The notes beneath the pieces were generated by a model. The model was not told the DNA's origin. It worked only from the letters and a program-made list of their open reading frames with translations, and made no database searches. Shown piece after piece: positions 51,582 through 60,968 of a stretch of 64,000 nucleotides of DNA (positions within the stretch are counted from its first letter, which is position 1; every line of letters begins with the position of its first letter). A program made the translations under genes and the position numbers. Location of the stretch: contig CASFJK010000008.1 in NCBI GenBank assembly GCA_949295025.1, forward strand, positions 1 through 64,000. The letters run 5' to 3'. This DNA comes from an uncultured Pseudomonadota bacterium (lineage in GTDB: Bacteria > Pseudomonadota > Alphaproteobacteria > RF32 > CAG-239).

Positions 51582-53255
51582 ATGCTCCAAACTTTATCCA
51601 TTCGCAATGTAGTATTAATCGACAAGCTGGATTTGGACTTCAAATCCGGCTTAAGCGTGTTAACAGGTGAAACCGGCGCCGGAAAATCCATTTTGCTCGA
51701 TTCTTTAGGTATGGTAATCGGTAATCGTGCCGAAACATCTTTGATTCGCATGGGTGAAGATAAATTAAGCGTGACCGGTGTTTTTGACGAGCCGGCAGCA
51801 AATAGCCCGATAAGAAGCATTTTGGCAGAAAACGAGCTCGATTGCGATGGGGATTTAATCATCAAACGCACGCTTTCCAAAGACGGTAAAGGCAAAATTT
51901 TTATCAATGACCAAGCCGTAAGTTTGAAGTTGTTGAAAGAAATCGGCAAATATTTAGTTGAGGTTCACGGCCAATTTGACAACCAAGGTTTGCTCAATCC
52001 GGCAAATCATTTAAGCGTTTTGGACGCTTATGGTAATTATGCCGATTTGCTGAGCGAAGTTAAGCAAAATTATGCCGCTTATAAAAATGCCAAAAAGCAA
52101 AGAACTGAAGCGGAAACCAATATCTTAAAAGCCAAAGAAGATGAAGAAAACTTGCGCCATTGGGTTAAGGAGCTGGAAGCATCCGCCACTTATGAAGGTG
52201 AGGAAGAAGAGCTAACCAATCGCCGTTCTGAGCTGATGAATGCCGAAAAAATCATCGAAAATTTGTCTTATGCTTATAATGTTTTGACCCAAGGGCATGA
52301 TGTGCAGTCTGCATTAAGACATGCCCAAGCGGCTATGGATAAAGCAGCCAGCCATGTCGAAGGAAAATATGATGAAATTATCGCGACGTTAGATCGGGCT
52401 TTGATAGAAACATCCGAGGCCGTTAATCAGATTGAAGCCGCATCGGAAAATATTTCGATGAACACCAATGAGCTGGAAAACATTGAAAGCCGATTGTTCA
52501 TGCTCAAAGGTTTGGCGCGCAAACATCAGGTAAGCGTGAGCGAGTTGCCGCAAGTTTTGGCAGATTTTCAAAAGCAGTTGGGACAAATTGAGTTTGGCGA
52601 AGAAGGGCTGGAAAATTTAAGAAAACTCGAGCAAGAAAAACGCTTACGTTATATCGAAAGCGCCAAAAAATTAAGTGCCGAGCGTAAAAAAGCCGCGGCA
52701 AAATTAGATAAGGCCGTGATGTCAGAGTTACCACCCTTGAAAATGGAAAAAGCCAAGTTTGTAACTGAAGTCAAAGAGTTAGACGAAGGTGGGTGGAGCG
52801 AAAATGGCGCTGATGATGTCATGTTTACGGTTGCCACCAACCCAAATTCTCCGCAAGGACCAATTAACAAAATTGCCTCAGGTGGTGAGCTGGCGCGTTT
52901 TATGTTGGCATTGAAAGTCAATTTGGCGAACAGTTCAAGTGTCGGCACCATGATTTTTGATGAAGTTGATGCCGGTGTCGGCGGAGCAACTGCGCAAGCC
53001 GTGGGTGAAAGATTGGCACGTTTAGCGCAAAATGTGCAGGTTATGGTTGTCACCCATTCACCGCAAGTGGCCTCAAGAGGTAACCATCATTTCAAGGTGG
53101 AAAAACATACTGAAAATAATGTCACCACCACCACGGTGCGTGAGTTGAATGCTACGGAGCGGCAGGAAGAAATTGCTCGTATGCTGGCAGGTGATATTAT
53201 TACCGATGAAGCCCGCGCCGCCGCCAATGTTCTCATCAATGCCAAGTCTGCTTAA
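51582..53255 (+). CDS. recN: DNA repair protein RecN
   Basis: 557 residues. RecN is an SMC-like ATPase in double-strand break repair. Features are Walker A TGETGAGKS near the N-terminus, a central coiled coil (about 150-370), the signature IASGGELARFMLALK, and Walker B MIFDEVDAGVGG, then VTHSPQVAS. The start is 3 bp after bamD. ligA, the usual next gene, is absent; an anomalous spacer follows instead. Confidence 0.95.
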   Translation: MLQTLSIRNVVLIDKLDLDFKSGLSVLTGETGAGKSILLDSLGMVIGNRAETSLIRMGEDKLSVTGVFDEPAANSPIRSILAENELDCDGDLIIKRTLSKDGKGKIFINDQAVSLKLLKEIGKYLVEVHGQFDNQGLLNPANHLSVLDAYGNYADLLSEVKQNYAAYKNAKKQRTEAETNILKAKEDEENLRHWVKELEASATYEGEEEELTNRRSELMNAEKIIENLSYAYNVLTQGHDVQSALRHAQAAMDKAASHVEGKYDEIIATLDRALIETSEAVNQIEAASENISMNTNELENIESRLFMLKGLARKHQVSVSELPQVLADFQKQLGQIEFGEEGLENLRKLEQEKRLRYIESAKKLSAERKKAAAKLDKAVMSELPPLKMEKAKFVTEVKELDEGGWSENGADDVMFTVATNPNSPQGPINKIASGGELARFMLALKVNLANSSSVGTMIFDEVDAGVGGATAQAVGERLARLAQNVQVMVVTHSPQVASRGNHHFKVEKHTENNVTTTTVRELNATERQEEIARMLAGDIITDEARAAANVLINAKSA

Positions 53256-53476
53256 ATGTTTTATTTTTGCCTAAACGATGCTCTTTCCCTTCGCCAAGAA
53301 AGCGGAAAGCAACGCGGTTTCTTGGTACCGCCCGTATGGTAATCAAACTGATGGGATTAAACGCGCTTTCTTTTCTTGTCTGAACGAGGTACAAAAGTGC
53401 CACCTTGCACATAAACAGCATCGCGGTCCACACGGCACAAAGACAAAACTGATGCGGTCAAGCTGGCTTCAGCTTG
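53256..53476. other. GC-rich structured spacer between convergent genes
   Basis: 221 bp between recN and the LytM gene with about 49% GC by hand count, clearly above the surrounding sequence. It contains a hairpin, CCAAGAAA-GCG with CGC-GG-TTTCTTGG (53294-53325), and a perfect one, CAAGCTG-GCTT-CAGCTTG (53459-53476), next to the LytM stop. Neither has a T run. A 65-codon minus-strand frame spans it and overlaps recN, without a convincing ribosome site. Its nature is unknown; a dispersed repeat or an RNA is possible. Confidence 0.4.
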
Positions 53477-54403
53477 TTAGGGGAGATAGGAGCGAGGGTT
53501 AACGGCTTTTTTGCCGGCACGAATTTCAAAGTGCAGTTGCGGGGTGCTGACACCGCCGGTACTGCCGACCGTGGCGATTTTCTCGCCTTTGCGCACTTTT
53601 TGCCCTTTTTTAACAAGGATTTTGTCATTATGCGCGTAGGCGGTTATCCAGCCGTCATTATGTTTAATTAAAATCAAATTACCAAAACCTTTAAGCTCAT
53701 TTCCGGCATAAGCAATTGTTCCGGCATCGGCAGCTTTGACCGTAGATCCCAATGGTGCCTTAATGTTAATGCCGTCATTATTGCGTCCTTTGCCGATGGT
53801 TCCAAAATTAGAAATAACCGGACCTTTAACCGGCCACAGGAATTTTGATTTGCGTTTTTTCACCGGCGTCGGTTTGGTATAAGTTGCTTTTTTAGGGGTG
53901 GATTTTTTGCTGCTCCACCAAGAAGATGAAGAAGCCTTTTTCGTTGTTGTCTTTTGGGTGGTTGTTGAAGCTGTTTTAACTGTTGTTTGAGTAGATTTTT
54001 CTACCAAGCTTCCCGGAAGAATGAGCTTTTGTCCTACGGCAAGTGTATATGGTTCATCTAAGTCATTAAGACGGCTGATTGAGCTCATATCAACATTATA
54101 GCGTTTGGAAATACTGTAAAGAGTATCACCTCTTGCTACTATATGATATTTTGCGCTTGGAAGTTTGATGGTTTGACCAACATAGACGCGGTAAGGAGGT
54201 ATCATATGGTTGGTTTCAATAATATCACGCAAGGGAACATTATAGCGACGAGAAATGCTATAGAGGGTGTCCCCTCTTGATACAACAACGGAATCCGGCG
54301 TTTCTCCCCACCAGGAATATCCCAACAAAGGGATTCCCGAGTTGCTGGAACATCCGCTTAAAAAGAGCCATAAGGCTAAAAATATATATGCCGGTTTTCT
54401 CAT
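53477..54403 (-). CDS. LysM/LytM-domain lipoprotein, NlpD-like, probably non-catalytic
   Basis: 308 residues. A lipobox (LSGC) is followed by two LysM domains (about 40-85 and 86-132; VSRGDTLYSISRRYNV and VARGDTLYSISKRYNV), a Thr/Lys/Ser-rich linker and a C-terminal M23 (LytM) domain. The LytM zinc motif is broken: NDGINI stands where an active enzyme has H-x-G-x-D, and PQLHFE where G-x-H-x-H-F-E is usual. Such proteins activate cell-wall amidases rather than cut peptidoglycan. This fits an NlpD/EnvC-like role in daughter-cell separation. Confidence 0.85.
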   Translation of the reverse strand: MRKPAYIFLALWLFLSGCSSNSGIPLLGYSWWGETPDSVVVSRGDTLYSISRRYNVPLRDIIETNHMIPPYRVYVGQTIKLPSAKYHIVARGDTLYSISKRYNVDMSSISRLNDLDEPYTLAVGQKLILPGSLVEKSTQTTVKTASTTTQKTTTKKASSSSWWSSKKSTPKKATYTKPTPVKKRKSKFLWPVKGPVISNFGTIGKGRNNDGINIKAPLGSTVKAADAGTIAYAGNELKGFGNLILIKHNDGWITAYAHNDKILVKKGQKVRKGEKIATVGSTGGVSTPQLHFEIRAGKKAVNPRSYLP

Positions 54404-54480
54404 CTTTTTTATAAATAAATATAAGCTTATAAAAGAAAAACTAGCATAAATAATTTAATATTTTGTAAAGCTAGTCTTTC

Positions 54481-55524
54481 TCATATTTGAAAGGGAGATT
54501 GATAATTTTTTTTATCATTATCAGAAGTTGTCACCCCATATTGATGTTTTTTGAGAGCATTTTCAATGTGGCGTTTGGTGCGTTCCAACATATTATCTTC
54601 CGTATCGGTAAAACCTTTGCGCTCGGTATAAGAAAGAATGAGCATTTGCGCATTATAAGTATCAACTCCGAGTTTTTTGATAATAGGTTTGGAAGCTTCA
54701 TAAATCTCTTGTGCCAAAGCAGCGGTTTTTTCCCGAGAATAATCATTTAAGATGAGACCGAATTTTGTTTTTTCAAAACGACCGATGGTGCATTTATTTT
54801 CAGTCTTTTCGGCACAGAGATTATAAATGGCTTTTAGGAGTTTATCTCCTCTTTCAAAACTAATTCCTTGATTGATAAATCGGCATAAATCTTTTGCTTC
54901 CACCACCAAAAGAGCAAAATCTTGATTATAGCGTTTGGCGCGGTTAAAATCTTTTTCCAAACAAGAGAGAAATGCTTCCTGATTAAGAGCTTGTGTTAAG
55001 ATATCTCGTTCAGAGAGTTCCAAGAGCTTGCTTTGCATTTCTTTGGCGGAAGATACATTTTTGCAAATAAAGCTAATGCCGGTGCATTGTAAAATTTCAT
55101 TCAAAATCGGGCGCTGATGACATTGCATGATGAGCGTGTTTCCTTCGGCATCGCGAATAAGAATTTCATTATTGACGATTTTGGTCTTTTTCAAAATTTT
55201 GTTTGTATAGCCAAGGACGTTGCTTTTAATAGCTTCACTATCTTCCATGAGTGTTCCGAAAACAGATTTTCCGATAAGTTCTTCTTTGTTAAAACCCAAA
55301 TTTTGACAAAGGGCATCATTGGCAAAGGTGATGATGAGGTCTTTATCGGTTTTAAAGTTCATATCATCGGTTGGAGTTTGGGAGTTATCGGAAGCTTGAG
55401 CAGAAGTTTCTTGCAAAAGTTCTTTGAGTTGCTGTTGTATGGTTTTGAGCTTTTTATATTGCCAAAAACAAATGCCGATGAGGATAAAAGCAACAACAGC
55501 CAAAGAGATAATTCCGATAAGCAT
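54481..55524 (-). CDS. Membrane PAS-GGDEF protein with degenerate GGDEF
   Basis: 347 residues from the ATG at 55524, with AAAGG upstream; a TTG two codons earlier is less likely. An N-terminal membrane helix (IGIISLAVVAFILIGICFW) is followed by a coiled segment, a PAS domain (about 55-160; ITFANDALCQNLGFNKEELIG) and a GGDEF-fold domain (about 175-320; RDILTQALNQEAF, FERGDKLLKAIY). The active-site GGDEF is replaced by EKTKF (in RFEKTKFG), so diguanylate cyclase activity is not expected. It may sense a ligand through PAS and act by binding. Confidence 0.82.
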   Translation of the reverse strand: MLIGIISLAVVAFILIGICFWQYKKLKTIQQQLKELLQETSAQASDNSQTPTDDMNFKTDKDLIITFANDALCQNLGFNKEELIGKSVFGTLMEDSEAIKSNVLGYTNKILKKTKIVNNEILIRDAEGNTLIMQCHQRPILNEILQCTGISFICKNVSSAKEMQSKLLELSERDILTQALNQEAFLSCLEKDFNRAKRYNQDFALLVVEAKDLCRFINQGISFERGDKLLKAIYNLCAEKTENKCTIGRFEKTKFGLILNDYSREKTAALAQEIYEASKPIIKKLGVDTYNAQMLILSYTERKGFTDTEDNMLERTKRHIENALKKHQYGVTTSDNDKKNYQSPFQI

Positions 55525-55653
55525 GGTCAAGCCTTTCAGTTAGAATGAAATTTAAGATAGAATAGCGGCAAAAACTGAATTTTTTATTAAATAAGAGGTT
55601 GCAATTTGCAAATAAAAAACCTAATTTATGGTTGGTTAGAAAAGGAAAGTTTA

Positions 55654-57102
55654 ATGAATAGTCAAAAACCTGAAATCATTGATGAAAGCGGCGATAAATA
55701 TAAATATGGCTTTGTTACGGACATTGCTGCCGATTCTGCGCCCAAAGGTTTGAACGAAGATATCATCAGGTTCATCTCGCAAAAGAAAGGTGAGCCCGAT
55801 TGGTTATTGGAATTTCGTTTGAAGGCTTATGAGTTCTGGAAAACCATGAAAGAGCCGACTTGGGCAAAGTTGAATTATGATAAAATAGATTATCAGGACT
55901 TGAGTTACTATTCTGCGCCCAAGCAAAAAGTGGCCCCCAAATCTTTGGATGAAGTAGATCCCGAGTTATTACAAACTTATGAAAAATTGGGCATTCCGTT
56001 AAAAGAGCAAGAAGTTTTGGCTGGTGTGGTTGCTGTTGATGCGGTGTTTGACAGTGTTTCGGTGGCAACAACTTATCGGCAAAAATTAGCTGAGCAAGGT
56101 ATTATATTTTGCTCCATTTCTGAGGCAGTAAAAGAACATCCAGATTTGGTCAAACAGTATTTAGGTTCGGTCGTGCCTTATACCGACAATTTTTTTGCAT
56201 GTTTGAACTCAGCCGTGTTTACCGATGGTTCTTTTGTTTATATTCCCAAAGGCGTGCGCTGCCCGATGGAATTGTCCACTTATTTCCGCATTAATGCTAA
56301 AAACACCGGACAATTTGAAAGAACCTTGATTGTAGCCGATGATGAAAGCTACGTCAGCTATTTGGAAGGCTGCACCGCCCCACAAAGAGATGAAAATCAG
56401 CTCCATGCCGCCATTGTTGAGATTGTGGTCAATAAAAATGCCGAGGTCAAATATTCCACCGTGCAAAACTGGTACCCCGGAGATAAAGACGGCAAAGGCG
56501 GCGTTTATAACTTTGTGACGAAGCGAGCGGCTTGCCGTGGCGAAAACTCTAAGGTTTCGTGGACACAAGTGGAAACCGGTTCGGCCGTCACTTGGAAATA
56601 TCCTTCTTGCGTGTTACAAGGCGATAACTCTAGCGGTGAGTTTTATTCCGTAGCCATTACCAACAATCATCAACAGGCAGATACCGGTACCAAGATGATT
56701 CACATTGGTAAAAACACCTCCTCAAAGATTATTTCCAAAGGCATTTCTGCCGGATTTTCCAATCAAACTTATCGCGGCTTAGTGAGGGTTGCCCCAAAAG
56801 CCGATAATGCCAGAAATTATTCTCAGTGCGATAGTTTGCTGATTGGAAGCCACTGCGGCTCGCATACAGTGCCTTATGTGGAAAATAGAAATAAAACCGC
56901 CAAATTGGAGCATGAGGCCACCACCTCAAAAATCAGTGATGAGCAGTTGTTCTACTGCCAGCAACGCGGCATTGGCGAAGAAGAGGCGGTAAGCCTGATT
57001 GTGAATGGTTTTTGTAAAGAAGTGATGCAGCATTTGCCGATGGAATTTGCGATTGAAGCGGCAAAATTAATTAATATCAGTTTGGAAGGCAGCTTCGGAT
57101 AG
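55654..57102 (+). CDS. sufB: Fe-S scaffold subunit SufB
   Basis: 482 residues from the ATG at 55654, with AAAGGAAAG upstream; the frame opens 16 codons earlier at a TTG. SufB is the scaffold of the SufBCD complex on which Fe-S clusters form. Conserved segments are [15 protein letters not shown]-type [58 protein letters not shown] and [16 protein letters not shown]. It opens the operon sufB-sufC-sufD-sufS-sufT. No iscR/sufR-type regulator gene is seen upstream. Confidence 0.97.
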   Translation: MNSQKPEIIDESGDKYKYGFVTDIAADSAPKGLNEDIIRFISQKKGEPDWLLEFRLKAYEFWKTMKEPTWAKLNYDKIDYQDLSYYSAPKQKVAPKSLDEVDPELLQTYEKLGIPLKEQEVLAGVVAVDAVFDSVSVATTYRQKLAEQGIIFCSISEAVKEHPDLVKQYLGSVVPYTDNFFACLNSAVFTDGSFVYIPKGVRCPMELSTYFRINAKNTGQFERTLIVADDESYVSYLEGCTAPQRDENQLHAAIVEIVVNKNAEVKYSTVQNWYPGDKDGKGGVYNFVTKRAACRGENSKVSWTQVETGSAVTWKYPSCVLQGDNSSGEFYSVAITNNHQQADTGTKMIHIGKNTSSKIISKGISAGFSNQTYRGLVRVAPKADNARNYSQCDSLLIGSHCGSHTVPYVENRNKTAKLEHEATTSKISDEQLFYCQQRGIGEEEAVSLIVNGFCKEVMQHLPMEFAIEAAKLINISLEGSFG

Positions 57103-57116
57103 ATAGGAAAAATAAG

Positions 57117-57875
57117 ATGACTACACCATTATTAGAAATTGAAGATTTACATGCAAGAGTAGCGGATAAAGAGATTATCAAAGGCTTTAACCTCACCATA
57201 AACGAGGGTGAAGTCCATGCCATCATGGGACCAAACGGCGCCGGAAAATCCACCTTGTCAAACGTTATTTGCGGCAAACCAGGCTATGAAATCACCTCCG
57301 GTTCGATTCGCTTTAAGGGTAAAGATTTGACCAAAATGTCCGCAGAAGACCGCGCCAGAGAAGGCATTTTCTTGTGCATGCAATATCCGGTAGAAATCCC
57401 CGGTGTGGCAGTTACCACATTTTTGAAACATTCTATCAATGCTGTGAGAAAATATCACAACTTGCCGGAGTTAGACACCATGGAATTTGTCAAAATGGTG
57501 CGTGAAGAAGGCAAAAAACTGGGCATTGATAACGAGATGATAAAACGCCCCGTTAATGTTGGCTTTTCCGGTGGTGAGAAAAAACGCTTAGAGACCTTAC
57601 AAATGAATATCTTAAAGCCTTCTTTTGCCATTTTGGATGAAGCAGATTCCGGTTTGGATGTCGATGCTTTGAAGGTGGTGGCAGAAGGGATGAATGCTTT
57701 AAGAGACGGCAAACGTTCCATGCTTATTATCACCCACTATCAACGCTTGTTGGAATATGTCGTGCCAGACTTTGTTCATGTTTATGCTGACGGACATATT
57801 GTAAAATCAGGCGATAAAACCTTGGCGGCAGAAATTGAAAAAGACGGCTATGCCGAATATACAAGAGAGAGATAA
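57117..57875 (+). CDS. sufC: SufC, ATPase of the SufBCD complex
   Basis: 252 residues. SufC is an ABC-type ATPase that drives rearrangement of SufB and SufD. Walker A is GPNGAGKST, the signature is FSGGEKKR, and Walker B is FAILDEADSGLDVDAL, followed by ITHYQRLL with the switch His. TAGGAAA precedes the ATG, and the stop directly abuts the sufD ATG. Confidence 0.97.
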   Translation: MTTPLLEIEDLHARVADKEIIKGFNLTINEGEVHAIMGPNGAGKSTLSNVICGKPGYEITSGSIRFKGKDLTKMSAEDRAREGIFLCMQYPVEIPGVAVTTFLKHSINAVRKYHNLPELDTMEFVKMVREEGKKLGIDNEMIKRPVNVGFSGGEKKRLETLQMNILKPSFAILDEADSGLDVDALKVVAEGMNALRDGKRSMLIITHYQRLLEYVVPDFVHVYADGHIVKSGDKTLAAEIEKDGYAEYTRER

Positions 57876-59282
57876 ATGGGCGGATTGGTTCAAAAAGTAA
57901 AATTGTTCGGAGAATATATTCCGTGGTTTCAGGCCATGCGGGATAAAGGGGCTATTGCCTTTGACGAACTTGGTCTGCCAACCCCAAAAACCGAGGCTTG
58001 GAAATATACCAAATTAAGAGATTTGAACACTGATGATTTGGTAATTGAACCGTCTAACTTTTTGGCAGAAATGCGCGTAGCGGCAGAAGAAGCCTGCGGT
58101 TGTCATCATGAAGACGGCGGCTGCGGCTGTCATCATCACCATGGCGAGGGTTGCTGTTGCGGTCATCATCACGAAGAAGGTGAATGTCATTGTCATGAAG
58201 AGGGGCATGTTTGCGAGTGCCAACAAAAATTGCATGTTCCGTTTGAGGCTTATGTCATCCATTTTGAAAAAGGCAAGATGATTCCGCCGTTCCCTGATTT
58301 CCCGCGCGGGGTTGAGGTCATGAACTTGATGGAAGCCGTTTTGACCGAAGATGCCAAAGAATATTTAGGCAAGGTGGTAGATATCAAACTTCATCCTTTT
58401 GCCGCTCTGAATAATGCGTATATGGAAGAAGGCATTTATCTTTGCGTGCATAAAAATGTGAAGGTCGATAAGCCGATTGTACTGATTAACCATACCAAGA
58501 GCGGTGAAGAGAATATCTTTTTTAATATCCGCAATTTGATTGTGTTGGAGCAAGGCGCTGAGGCTGAGTTTGTTGAGTGGTATAATTACACAGGAGCGGT
58601 CAAGTCACGCTATTTTGCCAATGTGGTAAACGAGATTGTCTTAGGTAAAAATGCCAAATTGAGCCATTACAAATTGCAAGACGAGGCTTTTAAGGCTAAC
58701 CACATTGCTTTGAGCGTGGTCAAACAAAAATCCGATTCGAACTATCATAATTGCTGTTTGCAAAGAGGTGCCAATATCGGCAGAAACGAGGTTAAGGTTT
58801 TGCTGAATGATGAAAATGCCTCTGCTGAGGTGAATGCTGCCTACATTATGTCTGGCTGGGCAACTTTGGATACCACCACCGATATTTTGCACTTATCGCC
58901 GAGAACATATTCATCACAACTTGTCAAAGGCGTGGTCGGTGGCGAGGCTAAAGGTGTTTTCCAAGGCAAAATCCATATTGCGCCAGATGCCGTCCAAACC
59001 GAGGGCAACCAGTTGCATCGTGCATTGTTGTTGACTGATACGGCAGAAATTGACGTTAAGCCGGAGTTAGAGATTTTTGCCGATGACGTGAAGTGCTCTC
59101 ATGGTGCAGCCAGCGGTGAGTTAGATGAAAATCAACTCTTTTATATGCAGTCCCGCGGTATCGGCAGGGAAGAAGCTAAACAAATTTTGATAGATGCTTA
59201 TTTGAATGAGGCGCTAGATAAGGTGAAAAATCCGGAAATTCGCGCTTGGCTGTCGGACTATGCCCACGCTCCGCAAGAATAA
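57876..59282 (+). CDS. sufD: SufD with an inserted Cys/His-rich segment
   Basis: 468 residues. SufD pairs with SufB in the scaffold complex. The family core is present from about residue 120: VVDIKLHPFAALNNAY, then IVLEQGAEAEFVEWY, then GVVGGEAKGVFQGKIHI, then CSHGAASGELDENQLFYMQSRGI. The N-terminal part has TPKTEAWKYTKLRDL, the usual SufD start. Between them residues 74-115 hold 11 Cys and 12 His, with Gly and Glu (for example GCGCHHHHGEGCCCGHHHE). This is a strong metal-binding composition that is not part of SufD families I know. It starts immediately after the sufC stop. Confidence 0.93.
   Translation: MGGLVQKVKLFGEYIPWFQAMRDKGAIAFDELGLPTPKTEAWKYTKLRDLNTDDLVIEPSNFLAEMRVAAEEACGCHHEDGGCGCHHHHGEGCCCGHHHEEGECHCHEEGHVCECQQKLHVPFEAYVIHFEKGKMIPPFPDFPRGVEVMNLMEAVLTEDAKEYLGKVVDIKLHPFAALNNAYMEEGIYLCVHKNVKVDKPIVLINHTKSGEENIFFNIRNLIVLEQGAEAEFVEWYNYTGAVKSRYFANVVNEIVLGKNAKLSHYKLQDEAFKANHIALSVVKQKSDSNYHNCCLQRGANIGRNEVKVLLNDENASAEVNAAYIMSGWATLDTTTDILHLSPRTYSSQLVKGVVGGEAKGVFQGKIHIAPDAVQTEGNQLHRALLLTDTAEIDVKPELEIFADDVKCSHGAASGELDENQLFYMQSRGIGREEAKQILIDAYLNEALDKVKNPEIRAWLSDYAHAPQE
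58095..58220 (+). other. Segment of sufD coding 23 Cys/His in 42 residues
   Basis: This in-frame segment encodes residues 74-115 of SufD, made of short repeats of the type G-C-G-C-H-H and C-H-C-H. It keeps the frame and lies at the junction between the N-terminal helices and the beta-helix core. A metal store or metal sensor is plausible, but this is inference. Confidence 0.85.
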
Positions 59283-59294
59283 AGGACAAATCTG

Positions 59295-60509
59295 ATGTTT
59301 GATGTTTATGAGATAAGAAAACAATTTCCGGTTCTGGGTAGATTAATTAACGGCAAGCCCAACACGTTTTTAGATACCGGTGCTTCCGCTCAAAAGCCCC
59401 AATGCGTGATTGATAAAATGCTAAAGGTTTATAGCGAAGATTATGCCAATGTTCACCGCGGCTCTTATCTCTTGTCGGAAGAAATCACTTTAGAATATGA
59501 AAAAGCCCGAAAAATCGTGCAAAAGTTCATTAATGCCAAAAGCGATAAAGAAATCGTCTTCACCAGAAATGCCACCGAAAGCATCAATTTGGTTGCCGCT
59601 ACATGGGGTAGAAAATTCTTGAAAAAAGGCGATGAGATTTTGATTTCTGAGGCGGAACATCACGCTAATTTGATTCCATGGCAGCAAGTCAGAGATGAAA
59701 CCGGCTGCACATTAAAAATTTTCAAAATTGCCGATGACGGTAGCTTTGTTTGGGATGAGTTTGCCAAATTGTTGAGTGAGAAAACCAAACTTGTTGCCGT
59801 AACCGCCATGTCCAATGTTTTGGGAACGATTTTCCCGATTAAAAAAATGGCGCAATCCGCACATGAGGTCGGCGCTCTTGTTTTGACCGATGCTTGCCAA
59901 TTTGCCGTTCATCATCAAATTGATGTGCAAGATATGGATTGCGATTTCTTGGCTTTTTCGGGACACAAGACCTATGGTCCGAGCGGTATCGGTGTTTTAT
60001 ATGGAAAATATGATATTTTAGATTCTATGCCGCCTTATCAATGCGGGGGTGATATGGTTGACCATGTCAGTTATGAAAAGACCACCTTTGCCGAACCTCC
60101 GGCACGTTTTGAAGCCGGAACGCCGGCAATCGTTCAGGCAATTGGCTTGGGTGAGGCGCTGAACTTTATGATGAATTTAGGCTTAGATAATATCACCGCA
60201 CATGAAAAAGAGTTGACTAAGTATGCAACAGAAAAATTGTCAGAGATTGAAGGATTGGTGCAAATAGGCACCGCCAAAGACAAAGGCGGCGTTTTTTCTT
60301 TTGTGTTGAAAGGTGTGCATCCGCAAGATATGGCTTTTATTTTAGATAAAGAAGGTGTAGCTTTGCGTGTCGGACATCATTGCGCCGAACCTTTAGTGCA
60401 CCGCATGGGCTATGAGTCGGTTGCCAGAGCCACTTTGGGCTTGTATAATACCAAAGATGACATTGATAGATTAGTCAAAGCCATAGAAAAAGCCAAAACC
60501 TTTTTTTAA
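59295..60509 (+). CDS. sufS: Cysteine desulfurase SufS
   Basis: 404 residues. SufS is a PLP enzyme that releases sulfur from cysteine for Fe-S assembly. The Schiff-base lysine is K225 in FSGHKTYGPSG and the active Cys is C363 in RVGHHCAEP. AEHHANLIPW and NVLGTIFP are class markers. It follows sufD after 12 bp. The partner sulfur acceptor SufE is encoded further down at 62560. Confidence 0.97.
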   Translation: MFDVYEIRKQFPVLGRLINGKPNTFLDTGASAQKPQCVIDKMLKVYSEDYANVHRGSYLLSEEITLEYEKARKIVQKFINAKSDKEIVFTRNATESINLVAATWGRKFLKKGDEILISEAEHHANLIPWQQVRDETGCTLKIFKIADDGSFVWDEFAKLLSEKTKLVAVTAMSNVLGTIFPIKKMAQSAHEVGALVLTDACQFAVHHQIDVQDMDCDFLAFSGHKTYGPSGIGVLYGKYDILDSMPPYQCGGDMVDHVSYEKTTFAEPPARFEAGTPAIVQAIGLGEALNFMMNLGLDNITAHEKELTKYATEKLSEIEGLVQIGTAKDKGGVFSFVLKGVHPQDMAFILDKEGVALRVGHHCAEPLVHRMGYESVARATLGLYNTKDDIDRLVKAIEKAKTFF

Positions 60510-60521
60510 GAGATGAAGAAT

Positions 60522-60968
60522 ATGAGTTCCGATAACGATAAAATTTTAGATGAAAAAGAAACCCAACTATTAACCGCCATGGGGTTGGCAGAAGAAACCC
60601 CGATGGGTGAGGCTTTGCAAAACTATGTCGCAAAGGCAGGTAAAGACAAACCAGCAGATGAAAAAACTGCCACCAAAGAAGATATTATCGAGGCTTTGAA
60701 AACCGTTTCCGACCCCGAAATTGACATCAATGTCTATGACATGGGTTTGATTTATAATATTGATGTCAGAGATAACGGCGATGTTTTTATCGATATGACC
60801 GTCACCGCCCCAACTTGCCCCGTAGCCGGTGTTTTGCCGCAACAAGCCGCCGATGCCGTTGCGCTGGTTGAAGGCACGGGCAATGTTGAGGTCAAAATTG
60901 TTTGGGAGCCGGCATGGACACCGGAGCGCATGAGTGATGAAGCCAAAATGATGATTGAGCTTTTTTAG
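60522..60968 (+). CDS. sufT: SufT, DUF59/MIP18-type Fe-S maturation protein
   Basis: 148 residues. An N-terminal extension of about 45 residues (TQLLTAMGLAEETPMGEAL) is followed by the DUF59 domain: ALKTVSDPEIDINVYDMGLIYN, then MTVTAPTCPVAG, then KIVWEPAWTPERMS. SufT-type proteins help deliver or mature Fe-S clusters. The ATG at 60522 is preferred because AAGAG lies 9 bases upstream; the ATG at 60513 would sit right on that site. Its stop overlaps the convergent peptidase stop. Confidence 0.88.
   Translation: MSSDNDKILDEKETQLLTAMGLAEETPMGEALQNYVAKAGKDKPADEKTATKEDIIEALKTVSDPEIDINVYDMGLIYNIDVRDNGDVFIDMTVTAPTCPVAGVLPQQAADAVALVEGTGNVEVKIVWEPAWTPERMSDEAKMMIELF

Noticed and set aside
53236..53433. 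65-codon minus-strand frame with NRVAFRFLGEGKEHR
   Set aside because: No convincing start or ribosome site and it overlaps recN; kept only as part of the anomalous spacer.
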